Shown: positions 7,839 through 16,559, numbered from the stretch's first letter. The stretch is DNA of 47,562 bases from Dethiobacter sp. (GCA_003605065.1 QZJM01000053.1:1-47562), one strand, 5' to 3'. Notes: generated from the sequence alone by a model not told the origin. Numbers and translations: made by a program.

Positions 7839-10800
7839 ACCCCCTCGAACATCCTCTTCTTAAATTCAAGCTCGATTAAATGAACCTTCCACTGTTCCTT
7901 TTCGCTCTTGAGATTTTCCAGGTTGTTATCTCCATTGACATAGATGAGGTTAAGCTCCATGCCCCCGGATTCAGCGCGGTATTTCGTAAAAAAGGCGTCC
8001 AGGGCAGCGTTATCGGCTGCCAGATCATCGGTAAGGCTGCGCCAGATAACAAGGGCTTTATCCCCATTAGGCATAATGCCTTCCACTGTTTTAAAGGCAT
8101 ATTTCCCTTCCTTGTCTGCTGTGAGCATTACGGCGTTTTCATATTTAGCCTTGCTATCAGGTATTGCATTAAAACGGGCAGCAGCTTTTTGCCTCGTAAC
8201 AGTAAGGCCAAGGAGGTAATTAAAGGTTTCCACCAGGTCGACGGTTGTTTCTTTTGTCTCGTTGTTTTCAGCAATTTTCATTTTATAGGCAAAAGGCTCC
8301 TTAAAGCTGTCAAGGCTTAAGAGGCTGCCCCTGCTTTCAATGTCCAGCATATAGGATACAAGGTACTCGTTAAAGAATTTTGCGTCCATCCTTAGCTGCT
8401 TCTCCTGTTCAGGCGTGCGGCTAAGCTCGATATTATTCAATGTATCCTCATAGCTTTCCAGACGAATGTATTTAAAAATCTGTGAAACACCTGTATTCCT
8501 GTTCTGCGGCTTGCCGTCCTTCCAGTCTTTAGCGTAGACAACCTTTTTAATCCTCGGCTTGGTAACTGTGTTGAAATAGTTGCCCATTTCTACCAGGATA
8601 TACTTACGGCTGCCTCTGTCTTCGCGGTTGAGGTTTATTACTGCATGACCTGTGGTGCCGGAGCCTGCGAAAAAATCTAAGACATAATCATCATTTTCTG
8701 TTCCAGATACCCTAATACAGTCAGCAACCAACTTTTGCGCTTTAACAAAGTCAAACTCTTTTTCTGCAAATAGTTCCTTCAATTCTGCTGCTCCATAGTT
8801 AGCAGAAGCATATTTTTTATCATCCCACCATGTAATAGGAAGTGATTCTTCATCCATTCGGGTTTTAAAGTCTATACTGATGTCACCGCTTTCACCTCTT
8901 CTAACTCTGTATTCTTCTAACTCATTTGAAACCCTCAAATGTCCTCTTTGCCAATTTTTTTCAATAACCACATCTCCTTTTTTTACAATTGGATATATAA
9001 TCACTTCAGTGCTAAGAGGCTGTTCCAATAACAAATATTCACGTTTACTCTCCACCCATTCCATCTTAGGAATTCGGATTCTATCATTACAGCCTACAAA
9101 AATGGGGTAGTAAAGTTTTGGACGATCTTCCCTCCTATCATTGTTGCCAGACCTAATAAAATTTGCCCAAGCAAACCTTCCTTTTTCATCCTCTTTTGGG
9201 TATCGTGCTAAAGACTTTTCTGTTTTTTCAAGACCACGAGGAATAGAATCCTCTGTTTTCCCATAAAAAACTGCATATTCATGTGAGGGTGCAAATTTAC
9301 CCTTGGTTTTGCGCCCTGCTGGATTGGATCGAACAGCGACAATTCCTACTTGTTTTTGGAATAAACTTGAGAGAAGTGAACGCAATTCACAGACCTCTTC
9401 ATCATCAATGGCTACACATATTATGCCTCGCAAATATAGGTAGCTATGGGTTAAACTAATCCTATCATTCATTAAAGAAAGCCACGAACTTTTCTTGTAG
9501 TCATTTTTATATAAAATAGCTGAAGCGTCGGTATTATACGGCGGATCAATATAAACGCACTGAATCTTTTCCTTATACCTCTCCTGTAGCAAACTCAAAG
9601 CCTGAAAATTCTCACTGTGAATTAAGAGACCGTTTGTCTCCTCATCTAAATTATCGATGCTTGCAACAAGCCGTTCCTTGAATTCCGTTGTAAAATGCTT
9701 TGTGTCCAGCACAAGGTTTTTATTCTGTTTTAAAAAATCTACAGTCAGCGGATTGGAATAGCCTGTTTCCATCAAGTTCCCGGCAATCTCGTCAATGGCA
9801 TACATCTCTACCCATTCCTGTCGCTGGTCATCGTTTGCGGCTATTTCGGGATAGAAACTCTCGTCAATCTTATCCAGGGTGATACACCAGTTTGTCTCCA
9901 ACACAAACTTTTTCTTAAGCCACAGCTTTTTCTGAAAGTCCTCTATTTGCGCCAAAAAGTCAATAATGGTGCGTCCTACTTTCTTAATGGCCTTAACCTT
10001 GGCCAGGTAGGTATTTACTTTCACTTCATTGTCGGTGTCCAGGTCGTCCAGGTGCATAACCTCGGACTTTATGTAAAAATCCAGCTCCATGTTTAAAAAG
10101 CCCCGCAAGTCCTTATGGATAAAATAATCGAAGGTGTTTTTGGCAACATAGGTTTCCAGGTGCTTTTCCAGAATTGTCCGGGTTTTGTTCTTTTCTGTGG
10201 GCGCAGGCAGGTTGACAGCCCAATGAAACCGTTTAAGCTCCGGGTTTTCGGAAACGGCGCTTTTCATTTTATCGACGGCGGATTTATTGAGTTTTGTATT
10301 GTCCTTTAGCTTGTTAATACCGTCGTTCTCGTTGGCGGCATTGCGGTACTCAAATTTGAATGTAAGTTCGTTGCCTTCGGCCTCTAGGAAGGCCCCGTCA
10401 AGCAGGATGAATTCACGCTTCTTGTCACCGTTTTCCTTGTTGTTATTTTGCTCGGTATTGGCATCAACAAGTTTAAAATGTATAGTATATTTTTCTCCTT
10501 GGACATCCACCTTAAAGGAATAATCCCTGAAGTTTTCACTGGTTTTGATGTAGTATTGGTCATGGTTGGCCCAGTAGAGCTTTACCTCTTCCCCTTCATA
10601 GGGAATAGCATAAACTCCTTCTTTGTAACGCCGCTTACTGATGAAATCTCCCTCGTCATAGTAACGGCTAAAGAAGTTATATAGAGCAGAATACACATCG
10701 CTTTCCAACTCGGTGGCCCCTGTGCCGGAGGACAACTTGGCTTTATATTCGGCATATTCTTCCTTCAGCTTGCTGTCCTCAACCTTGACGCCTACACTTT

Positions 10801-11026
10801 CACACTGTTTTTCAATTTCTTCCATACGCTTTTTGCCTTGACTGTTATCAGCAGCATATTTTGACAATATTGAGTTAACCTCGCCGGCAAGGGTGTTTTC
10901 AATGAAATTATTTATCTCGTTTTTCCGGATATTCATGATTCGGTATATGCCGAAGTCAAGGTCTGATTTTTCCAGTTCAAACATTTCTTTTAAAAGTTTT
11001 GTAAAGCGTTGCAGTTTTTCGCTCAT
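7835..11026 (-). CDS. Type III DNA adenine-N6 methyltransferase, Mod subunit
   Basis: A 1063-residue methyltransferase. Catalytic motif IV 'YIDPPYNT' lies at about residue 494, and the SAM-binding motif 'DFFAGSGTTGHAV' at about 782. This order (IV, then recognition domain, then I) marks a beta-class N6-adenine enzyme, as in Type III Mod and related systems. A long N-terminal region of about 450 residues precedes the catalytic core, making it larger than classical Mod proteins (about 650). AGGAGGGG stands before the ATG, and the 3' end overlaps res by 4 bp. The recognition sequence cannot be read from the protein. With Res it should form the methylation and self/non-self arm of the system. Confidence 0.88.
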   Translation of the reverse strand: MSEKLQRFTKLLKEMFELEKSDLDFGIYRIMNIRKNEINNFIENTLAGEVNSILSKYAADNSQGKKRMEEIEKQCESVGVKVEDSKLKEEYAEYKAKLSSGTGATELESDVYSALYNFFSRYYDEGDFISKRRYKEGVYAIPYEGEEVKLYWANHDQYYIKTSENFRDYSFKVDVQGEKYTIHFKLVDANTEQNNNKENGDKKREFILLDGAFLEAEGNELTFKFEYRNAANENDGINKLKDNTKLNKSAVDKMKSAVSENPELKRFHWAVNLPAPTEKNKTRTILEKHLETYVAKNTFDYFIHKDLRGFLNMELDFYIKSEVMHLDDLDTDNEVKVNTYLAKVKAIKKVGRTIIDFLAQIEDFQKKLWLKKKFVLETNWCITLDKIDESFYPEIAANDDQRQEWVEMYAIDEIAGNLMETGYSNPLTVDFLKQNKNLVLDTKHFTTEFKERLVASIDNLDEETNGLLIHSENFQALSLLQERYKEKIQCVYIDPPYNTDASAILYKNDYKKSSWLSLMNDRISLTHSYLYLRGIICVAIDDEEVCELRSLLSSLFQKQVGIVAVRSNPAGRKTKGKFAPSHEYAVFYGKTEDSIPRGLEKTEKSLARYPKEDEKGRFAWANFIRSGNNDRREDRPKLYYPIFVGCNDRIRIPKMEWVESKREYLLLEQPLSTEVIIYPIVKKGDVVIEKNWQRGHLRVSNELEEYRVRRGESGDISIDFKTRMDEESLPITWWDDKKYASANYGAAELKELFAEKEFDFVKAQKLVADCIRVSGTENDDYVLDFFAGSGTTGHAVINLNREDRGSRKYILVEMGNYFNTVTKPRIKKVVYAKDWKDGKPQNRNTGVSQIFKYIRLESYEDTLNNIELSRTPEQEKQLRMDAKFFNEYLVSYMLDIESRGSLLSLDSFKEPFAYKMKIAENNETKETTVDLVETFNYLLGLTVTRQKAAARFNAIPDSKAKYENAVMLTADKEGKYAFKTVEGIMPNGDKALVIWRSLTDDLAADNAALDAFFTKYRAESGGMELNLIYVNGDNNLENLKSEKEQWKVHLIELEFKKRMFEGV

Positions 11027-11044
11027 TGGCTAACCCCTCCTGAT

Positions 11045-11209
11045 CTAGTGTCCCTTTGTATTTATCTTGGTTTCTTGGCTATCTTCTCTTTTAAGCCTTG
11101 CATCTGCTGGTTTTGGGGCATCTTTAGGAATTGCCCATGCCCAGCCAAGACGCTTGGCGCCGTCAACTTTGTCCTGCTCGCAGAGAACCTGCACCCTATT
11201 TCTAATCAT
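11045..11209 (-). pseudogene. Truncated small HTH DNA-binding protein upstream of mod
   Basis: A 54-residue frame ('RVQVLCEQDKVDGAKRLGWA', then 'WAIPKDAPKPADAR'). It matches the second half of the small MerR-like/HTH_17 proteins whose usual form starts with a 'VKEAA.KWGIS.R' helix-turn. That N-terminal helix is absent here; upstream sequence gives no continuation. The stop lies immediately before the mod ribosome binding site, so it was probably the leading gene of the restriction operon, perhaps its regulator. It may still be expressed as a short peptide from the ATG at 11209. Confidence 0.55.
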
Positions 11210-11258
11210 CCTATGCCATCAACTTTCAGGCATTATGGGTTAGCAAGAGCACCAATGA

Positions 11259-13340
11259 TTACGACAAAAATGGAAGGAATAGGAAGTCTTTCTTGCTATC
11301 CTCATCAGCGAATTTTATATTCCATCGTCTTTCCATAAACGCGAGCAGCTTTAATCCCCGGTCAAGAATTGCGTCTGCATTCCAGTCGTTATATCCTGCT
11401 ACTTCAATTTCACTATGTGAGCCATCTGAATAACCTCTTCTAACCTTCTCGCTCTGCACATTTAATTTGGCAATCTTTTTTTCGGGAAAACTGTCGTTTT
11501 GCAGGCTTGAATTGATACTGCTGGACAGCAGCAAAAGATTACCCAGTGACCCCGCCAGAGCTTTCTTTTCCTCTTTTGAATAATTCTTAAATGCGGCATC
11601 CCAGTACGCATTATTAGGCGCTTGGGGATAGATGTGTTCTATCGAGACTCTGTCTTTTTCGCTCTTGACAAAGTAGCTCCAGTCAATTTTTTGATTGCCA
11701 AACTGATGGACTTTTTCGGTTTCGTATTCATACAACAAATACCGAAGTCCGTTCCAATCATAAAAGCCCCCTCCATTTTTATAAAGTCTTTGGATATAGC
11801 TTTTGAAGGGCAGGTACTCAAAATCGGTTTCTGGTTTTAGCCATCCCTCTATCCTATCTTTTAATAATTGGCATATTTCATCTATTGTTATTTCTCCGCC
11901 CCGAAGTTGCCTTGTCGTTCTATAAAATTCATTGTTCCGATATAGGGAAAGCGCCCTGCCTAACCTAAACGTTATGAAAATAAAGCGTTCTATTTCCTTG
12001 AACAATCTAACTCTGTCCGCTGCAGTTACACCTGGGGAGATAAACGACACTGTAACAAGTGGCCTAAAGTAAGCAATACCAATCCGGTTTAACCTATCAA
12101 GCCACATCCTCTCGTCTGCCATTAAATCCGCAGCATTAACAGGGTTAAATGTATTATACCAATGAACCACCGCTGATTTTAGGCTTCCGACATAGTCCTC
12201 AATCTCTTTCGGCGATACTTTCGCACGTCTGATTACTTTTTCTTCTATTTCAACATCTGAAGTGTCATCCTCATCGTTATCATCTCGCATTTCCATTACT
12301 TCGACAACAGAAGCTACTTTAACCTCTGTCTTGCTGAATATGTTTTGCGGCGTGAATTTCTCGTCAAGCAAAAAGCGAATATAGTCATCGCCCTTTTGCC
12401 GGGTATATTGAAAATACATTATCCAGTGTGCAACAAGGAAATCATCGTCTGAAAGAGGCTTTTGCTTATTACGTCCCAACTGATAATATGCCTCTTTCCA
12501 CGCATCGTTGACTTTCCCCCGTAAAACTGCCCGTTCATCGCTTTTTAGCTCATCCTTATCATAGAGCGTCGTGAGATAAATCAGACGGTTTTTTAATAAT
12601 TCAAGGCTTGAGAGCTTTTTCCCACGGTTATTCATTGTTTCAAAAGCCACAAATACATCAAAATCGTCCTGTATCTCGTGGAGATTAAACATTAAGTTTT
12701 GTGTTGCCTTTTTAAACAATGCCTCAATTTCGCTGCCGCCGTATTTCTGATAATGGTTCGCAAGATTTTCTTCAAAGAAGCATTTTGCATTTTCGAGGTT
12801 AAGGGTATAAAAAGTCTCTTGAATACTACCACCGCCCGGCTCGCCCAAAATTCGATGACGTAGATATCTAAAGCTCGGATTATCCGTTTCGTATCCGAAC
12901 TTATATGTATTTATGATAAACTGGGGTGGCTTCTGTACAACAAGATAATCTTCCTTTATTTGTTTAAGATTGAAAGTGCCGATATAAGTGTCCTCATTCT
13001 TTTTATCTTTATTCTCAGGCAAGCCTCTAATAGCATTGACTATCTCTTGAATAAAAACTACAAATGTTGTTAGTCGTTGTTGGCCATCAACTATGTAGAA
13101 AGGCTTGAACCCTCTATCTTCAATCATCCAACGTTCCTCGTTCCAAGCACGCCAGTCTGCTTTGTCAACTTCCTTGAGAGATAGCAAACCGGTATAATGA
13201 AATCGGTCAGATGGCAGGTTAACAATATCCTCCCAGAAATCTTTAAGCTGTCTGGTAGTCCAAGCATATCCCCGCTGATAATCCGGTATCTTAAAGATTC
13301 TATCCTTAAATATACCTTTTAATGACTCTAATGCTTTCAT
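11259..13340 (-). CDS. GmrSD-type DUF262/DUF1524 modification-dependent endonuclease
   Basis: A single-chain fusion of about 693 residues resembling Type IV restriction enzymes of the GmrSD/BrxU group, which cut modified (for example glucosylated hydroxymethylcytosine) phage DNA. The N-terminal DUF262 nucleotide-binding domain shows 'IPDYQRGYAW' (about residues 16-25) and 'FYIVDGQQRLTTF' (about 80-90). A middle signature 'MNNRGKKLSSLELLKNRLI' is present. The C-terminal DUF1524 HNH nuclease has 'SIEHIYPQ' and 'LGNLLLLSSSINSSLQN'. The start at 13340 is chosen because GGGGAGGG precedes that ATG, rather than a TTG 24 bp upstream. It lies 49 bp upstream of the truncated HTH gene and may be co-transcribed with the Type III genes. 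The target modification is unknown. Confidence 0.85.
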   Translation of the reverse strand: MKALESLKGIFKDRIFKIPDYQRGYAWTTRQLKDFWEDIVNLPSDRFHYTGLLSLKEVDKADWRAWNEERWMIEDRGFKPFYIVDGQQRLTTFVVFIQEIVNAIRGLPENKDKKNEDTYIGTFNLKQIKEDYLVVQKPPQFIINTYKFGYETDNPSFRYLRHRILGEPGGGSIQETFYTLNLENAKCFFEENLANHYQKYGGSEIEALFKKATQNLMFNLHEIQDDFDVFVAFETMNNRGKKLSSLELLKNRLIYLTTLYDKDELKSDERAVLRGKVNDAWKEAYYQLGRNKQKPLSDDDFLVAHWIMYFQYTRQKGDDYIRFLLDEKFTPQNIFSKTEVKVASVVEVMEMRDDNDEDDTSDVEIEEKVIRRAKVSPKEIEDYVGSLKSAVVHWYNTFNPVNAADLMADERMWLDRLNRIGIAYFRPLVTVSFISPGVTAADRVRLFKEIERFIFITFRLGRALSLYRNNEFYRTTRQLRGGEITIDEICQLLKDRIEGWLKPETDFEYLPFKSYIQRLYKNGGGFYDWNGLRYLLYEYETEKVHQFGNQKIDWSYFVKSEKDRVSIEHIYPQAPNNAYWDAAFKNYSKEEKKALAGSLGNLLLLSSSINSSLQNDSFPEKKIAKLNVQSEKVRRGYSDGSHSEIEVAGYNDWNADAILDRGLKLLAFMERRWNIKFADEDSKKDFLFLPFLS

Positions 13341-13477
13341 GTATACTAACCCTCCCCAACACAATCATAACATATAATTTGACCAAATTATGGGTATCTC
13401 TGAAAACATATTCCCCCATACAACCCCCACCGTCTACGCAAACATAAGCCGATTTCCCCCAAAACCCTTATGACATC

Positions 13478-13545
13478 AGCCTTCTAATAGGTTTTCCATT
13501 GAGCCAAACTACTGTCACAACATGACATGTATTGTTAAAAAATCT
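13478..13545 (-). pseudogene. RlmD C-terminal scar A (putative attachment-site relic)
   Basis: The minus-strand frame ends CHVVTVVWLNGKPIRRLMS before a stop, like the HVETVVLL end of RlmD methyltransferases. Plus-strand GCCAAACTACTGTC (13503-13516) is identical to 22738-22751 in the intact rlmD. No other part of the gene is present, which fits an attachment remnant rather than ordinary gene decay. Confidence 0.5.
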
Positions 13546-13754
13546 TCCAAACGGCATCTATCCCGTCTACTCACCTATACCAAAAACAGCATGTTATCTA
13601 TCCTGTCAACTCAACCCTCACTTAAAAATCACAGTAGACCTGTTCCCCCATACTATAAAATAGGTCTTTCCGGTCAGTCTGCCACTCGCCATTATTTCGG
13701 CGCAAAGTAGCAAACGCTGGAAAGCCCTTTATTACTGCGTTTCCCCGCTTATTT

Positions 13755-13800
13755 ACTTTCTACACGTGACATCAACACTACTGTCTCAACATGCGGGGAG
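13755..13800 (-). pseudogene. RlmD C-terminal scar B (putative attachment-site relic)
   Basis: The minus-strand frame reads PHVETVVLMSRVESK and stops, a textbook RlmD C-terminus without the body of the gene. ACTACTGTCTCAA (13777-13789) is identical to 22743-22755 in the intact rlmD. The orientation is the same as scar A and rlmD. Confidence 0.55.
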
Positions 13801-13916
13801 ATGACAGCATAAATGATGCGTTATGGGGAAGTGGTCTACCGGAAAGTTTCTGTTTTCAGTGACTTCTCAGTTAACGGGAACAGGTCGAGATTAGTTGGGT
13901 TAAGCGTTATGCTCCC

Positions 13917-14132
13917 TTAACGTGGTTTATTCTTCAATTTATCCAACAACCCCTGAATCTTTTCCTTCTGCTTCTGAGTTCCTTCAAGATCCAACTCAAA
14001 CGATACACTAAGCCAGCTCCCTTCCCGGGCACCCTCCGGGAGGAGTTTTTTTGGTATATTTACTTTTACCTCTTCGTCACCAAAAAGGACAACAGCATAA
14101 TCTCCTTCAAAACGATCAATAACGGCTTTCAT
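13917..14132 (-). CDS. DUF3006 domain protein
   Basis: A 71-residue protein starting 'MKAVIDRFEGDYAVVLFGDE', the signature of DUF3006: a small beta-barrel-like protein with an acidic, then Lys-rich C-terminus. In Firmicutes it is repeatedly found next to ComEC-like metallo-beta-lactamase proteins, and that is the case here, 36 bp downstream of one. AGGAGGG precedes the ATG. The molecular role is unknown; by association it may bind or modulate the neighbouring hydrolase. Confidence 0.8.
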   Translation of the reverse strand: MKAVIDRFEGDYAVVLFGDEEVKVNIPKKLLPEGAREGSWLSVSFELDLEGTQKQKEKIQGLLDKLKNKPR

Positions 14133-14168
14133 TTTGCCCTCCTGTATGTCTAGTTATCTGCATACTGC

Positions 14169-15531
14169 TTATTTAACAGTAAAATGAACCCTTACACTTT
14201 CGCCTCCGCCTTTGATATCAATCGGCCAGGAGCCAGGGGTTGTTTTCGCACCAACTTTCCATGACCAGGTTACCTTACCATTAGCTCCGGATGTTTTCGC
14301 TTCCAAGCCAGAGGCTTTGCTGGGTCCGGCCTTATAAGTGACAGTGATTGAATATTGGGTGTTAGCCTTGCCCTGGATCGTAATGCTGGCTGTCCCGCCC
14401 TGGGCCACTGTTTCTGTATAGCTGACGACGGTAAGCTTGGTCTCGTGAGCAGGTGCGGGTGCAAGGGCAGGCGCAGGTGCTGGTTCTGGCACTTTAGGCG
14501 GGGTATACTGGTAAGGCTGCTTTTGGTTTATCTCATAAGTCTGGCCGTTTGTTGTGATGACAATGGTACCGTGGACATCGGTCCGGTAGATATCGACCTT
14601 GGCATCAGCAAGTTTTTTTAGTGTTTCATCGTGCGGATGGCCGTATTTGTTATCTTTGCCGCACATTATTACGGCCACCTTAGGGCTTACGGAACTCAGA
14701 AAAGCAGGTGTAGTGCTTGTCTTACTGCCGTGATGGCCAACTTTTAGGATAGTGCTCTTCAGGTCTTCTTTTCGCTTCAACATCTGATCCTCACTGGCCT
14801 TCTCTGCATCGCCGGTAAGCATGAAGCTAATCTGGCCAAACGTAATCTTAACCACAATGGAAGCATCATTCAGGTGAGAAGATGAAGGAGAGGTCGGGTG
14901 TAATATATCCATTAAGGCTCCGTTACCGAGATCTCGGGACATGCCGGCCCGGCCCTCGGTGAATTTAATATCTTTCTTATCAATGAGAGTCAGGTAATCC
15001 TCAAAGGTCTTTGTGGTATGTACTACACCCGGGTCTATGACCTCTTTAACAGGAATAACATCCAGGACGTTTATCAAGCCGCCGATGTGGTCCGCATGAG
15101 GATGGGTGCCAATAACTAAATCAAGGCTTTTAACGCCCTGGTTCTTTAGGTAATTAACTACAGTCATGCCTCTGTCTCCACCGTCAATAAGTGTGTTTTG
15201 AGAGGGTGCCTGGATGAGGATAGCATCACCCTGGCCGACATCGATGAAGTGGACCTTAAGCTGGCCGGATGGTTCCGCTTTTGGCTCGGTCGGTTGGCTC
15301 TTTAGTTTCCTCAGTTGGTTTGGCTGGTGCAGGAGTTGTAGCTTCTTTACCGGTGTCTGCAGGGACAGTAGATTCCTTACCAGCATCACTGCTTGATCCG
15401 GTTGATGGTTGTGTTGCCGTTGGAGTCTGCTGGGACGGGGAATCCACTTTTGGTGTCGAACTCCCCCCGCAGCCGGCCAGAAGAGAAAACATCAAAAGAA
15501 CAGAAACAACCAGGGCAATGGTTTTTCTCAT
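14169..15531 (-). pseudogene. Secreted ComEC-like metallo-beta-lactamase lipoprotein, frameshifted
   Basis: One gene appears split by a frameshift. The 5' frame (15256-15531) encodes a lipoprotein signal peptide (MRKTIALVVSVLLMFSLLAGC, lipobox LAGC) and a Ser/Thr/Pro-rich linker. The 3' frame (14169 to about 15310) continues with the catalytic domain: 'VHFIDVGQGDA', 'THPHADHIGG' (HxHxDH metal site), 'LTGDAE' and 'VGHHGS'. After a Pro-Ala linker it ends in a beta-rich domain of about 90 residues resembling an Ig-like surface module. The switch falls within the overlap 15256-15310 in a GACC-repeat-rich stretch, so a one-base indel restores a protein of about 450 residues. GGAG precedes the ATG at 15531. 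The domain fold is that of the soluble ComEC hydrolase; the substrate is unknown, and an extracellular nuclease or phosphodiesterase is plausible. Confidence 0.75.
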
Positions 15532-15619
15532 TTTCTCACTCCAATTATTAGATGAGTGGTTTCATAAAGTCTGAAACCCTTTATCCACGGGACTTCAAGA
15601 GTCGTAGATAAATATTTTT

Positions 15620-15641
15620 CACCCCTATGTGGGGTGTTTTT
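15620..15641. terminator. Bidirectional terminator
   Basis: The stem CACCCC (15620-15625) pairs with GGGGTG (15631-15636) around TATGT, followed by TTTTTG; on the minus strand it is followed by AT-rich sequence. It separates the lipoprotein gene from the transposition-ATPase ruins. Confidence 0.65.
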
Positions 15642-15690
15642 GTTTTGCGCCGATCGGCTGATATCATGAGATATATTAAGAATTCTATGC

Positions 15691-15890
15691 CTAAACAATA
15701 ACACCTCTTTGACGGTCAAGGCCTGTCAGCACTCGAAGGATGCGGGACTCCTCAATCACGTCATGACTTCGCTGTTTTGCGTCATACAGGGCTTGGCTGC
15801 AAATCAGGTTAATAACTCTGGGGATACCCTGGCTGGCAGCGTGAACCTGAGAGATGGCGCTCTCAGCAAACATAGATGTCGTCAGATTGG
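15691..15890 (-). pseudogene. C-terminal remnant of an ExeA/TniB-like transposition ATPase
   Basis: The minus-strand frame ends 'AASQGIPRVINLICSQAL' followed by 'VIEESRILRVLTGLDRQRGV'. This is the C-terminal lid region of ExeA-family AAA ATPases that accompany some integrase-type transposases. The Walker motifs and the whole N-terminal two-thirds are missing. The frame abuts the plus-strand istB remnant at about 15885-15905, so one element was probably inserted into the other. Confidence 0.6.
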
Positions 15891-16300
15891 CCGCCTGCCG
15901 CCAGGGACTAAAAACCAAGTACTACCGGGTTAATCGGCTGCTTACCGATCTTGCCATTGGTCGCGGGGACGGCTCCTATAACAAAATCATGCGTGACCTC
16001 AAGAAAACCGATCTGCTCATCCTTGATGACTGGGGAATGACGGTTCTTGACCCAGCTTCCGGTCGCGACTTGCTTGAAGTCGTTGAGGTTCCAGTTTGGC
16101 TACTGCTCAACCATCATCTCCGGACAACTCCCCGTCAAAGACTGGCATGAACTCTTTGAAGACAGCACTGTGGCTGATGCCGTATACTTGACCGCCTCAT
16201 CCACAACGCCTACCGCTTCGAGCTGCACGACCCTTCAAAACGAAAGCCGGATACTTCCCCTGAAGAAAACTATCAAGATACTATTGCCAAAATCGAATAA
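15888..16300 (+). pseudogene. istB: IS21-family IstB helper ATPase, truncated and frameshifted
   Basis: Three consecutive frames give one broken IstB. Frame one carries 'LAACRQGLKTKYYRVNRLL' and the Walker B region 'DLLILDDWGMTVLD' (about 15888-16085). Frame two carries 'STIISGQLPVKDWHELFED' (to about 16190). Frame three carries 'LDRLIHNAYRFELHDPSKRK' to a TAA at 16298-16300. IstB is the AAA+ target-selection helper of IS21 transposition. The N-terminus with Walker A is absent and no istA is seen, so the element is dead. Tandem repeats resembling an IS21 end follow directly. Confidence 0.75.
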
Positions 16301-16331
16301 TCTTTGCTAAACTGAAGACACTTCACGAGGT

Positions 16332-16415
16332 GGCCGAATCCTACCGGATTCGGAGGCCGAATGTGACCGGAACAGCCGGCCGAATAAGGCCGGATTACTG
16401 GCCGAATGCTCCGGA
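16332..16415 (+). repeat. Four 17-bp repeats at 23-bp period (likely IS21 end)
   Basis: GGCCGAATnnnnCCGGA occurs at 16332-16348, 16355-16371 and 16378-16394; a fourth copy, one base shorter, is at 16400-16415. The start-to-start spacing of 23, 23 and 22 bp puts the copies roughly on one helix face. Their place just beyond istB fits multiple transposase-binding sites at an IS21 terminus. Confidence 0.65.
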
Positions 16416-16433
16416 ATAAGCAAGCAGCTGGGT

Positions 16434-16559
16434 ATGAATAATAGGATGCCGCAAGTCTGTAGAATTATGTACGAAAAAATGCTGCCGCAAGATGAAATAT
16501 TGCGTACAACTCCAAGTGGTCAAAGCTCTACAATAAAAATTAAATATTATCTAAAATAA
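16434..16559 (+). CDS. 41-residue small ORF upstream of the zinc-ribbon gene
   Basis: The frame starts MNNRMPQVCRIMYEKMLPQD and ends 'STIKIKYYLK'. It lies 14 bp upstream of the Cys-rich gene and reads like the C-terminal part of a small beta-strand protein. The ribosome binding site is poor (GCTGGGT). It could be translated together with the Cys-rich gene or be a remnant. The function is unknown. Confidence 0.35.
   Translation: MNNRMPQVCRIMYEKMLPQDEILRTTPSGQSSTIKIKYYLK

Larger units (their letters stand above)
13341..13916. other. Gene-free junction with two RlmD-like scars and repeats
   Basis: No intact gene in about 575 bp. On the minus strand, two short coding tails resembling the end of RlmD occur (separate entries). 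A 17-bp direct repeat, 15/17 identical, lies at 13557-13573 and 13597-13613 (start TCTATCCYGTC). An AGACCT/AGGTCT hairpin spans 13636-13667. This is best read as a recombination junction between mobile segments. Confidence 0.55.

Noticed and set aside
13478-13800. Scars A and B as simple rlmD pseudogenes from gene duplication
   Set aside because: Only about 15 codons of the extreme C-terminus are present at each, with no upstream RlmD motifs. That fits attachment relics better than decay of full copies, though it is not proven.
15528-15719. 63-codon minus-strand frame upstream of the lipoprotein
   Set aside because: It runs through the CACCCC/GGGGTG terminator and its 3' end overlaps the start of the lipoprotein gene; no domain and no ribosome site.
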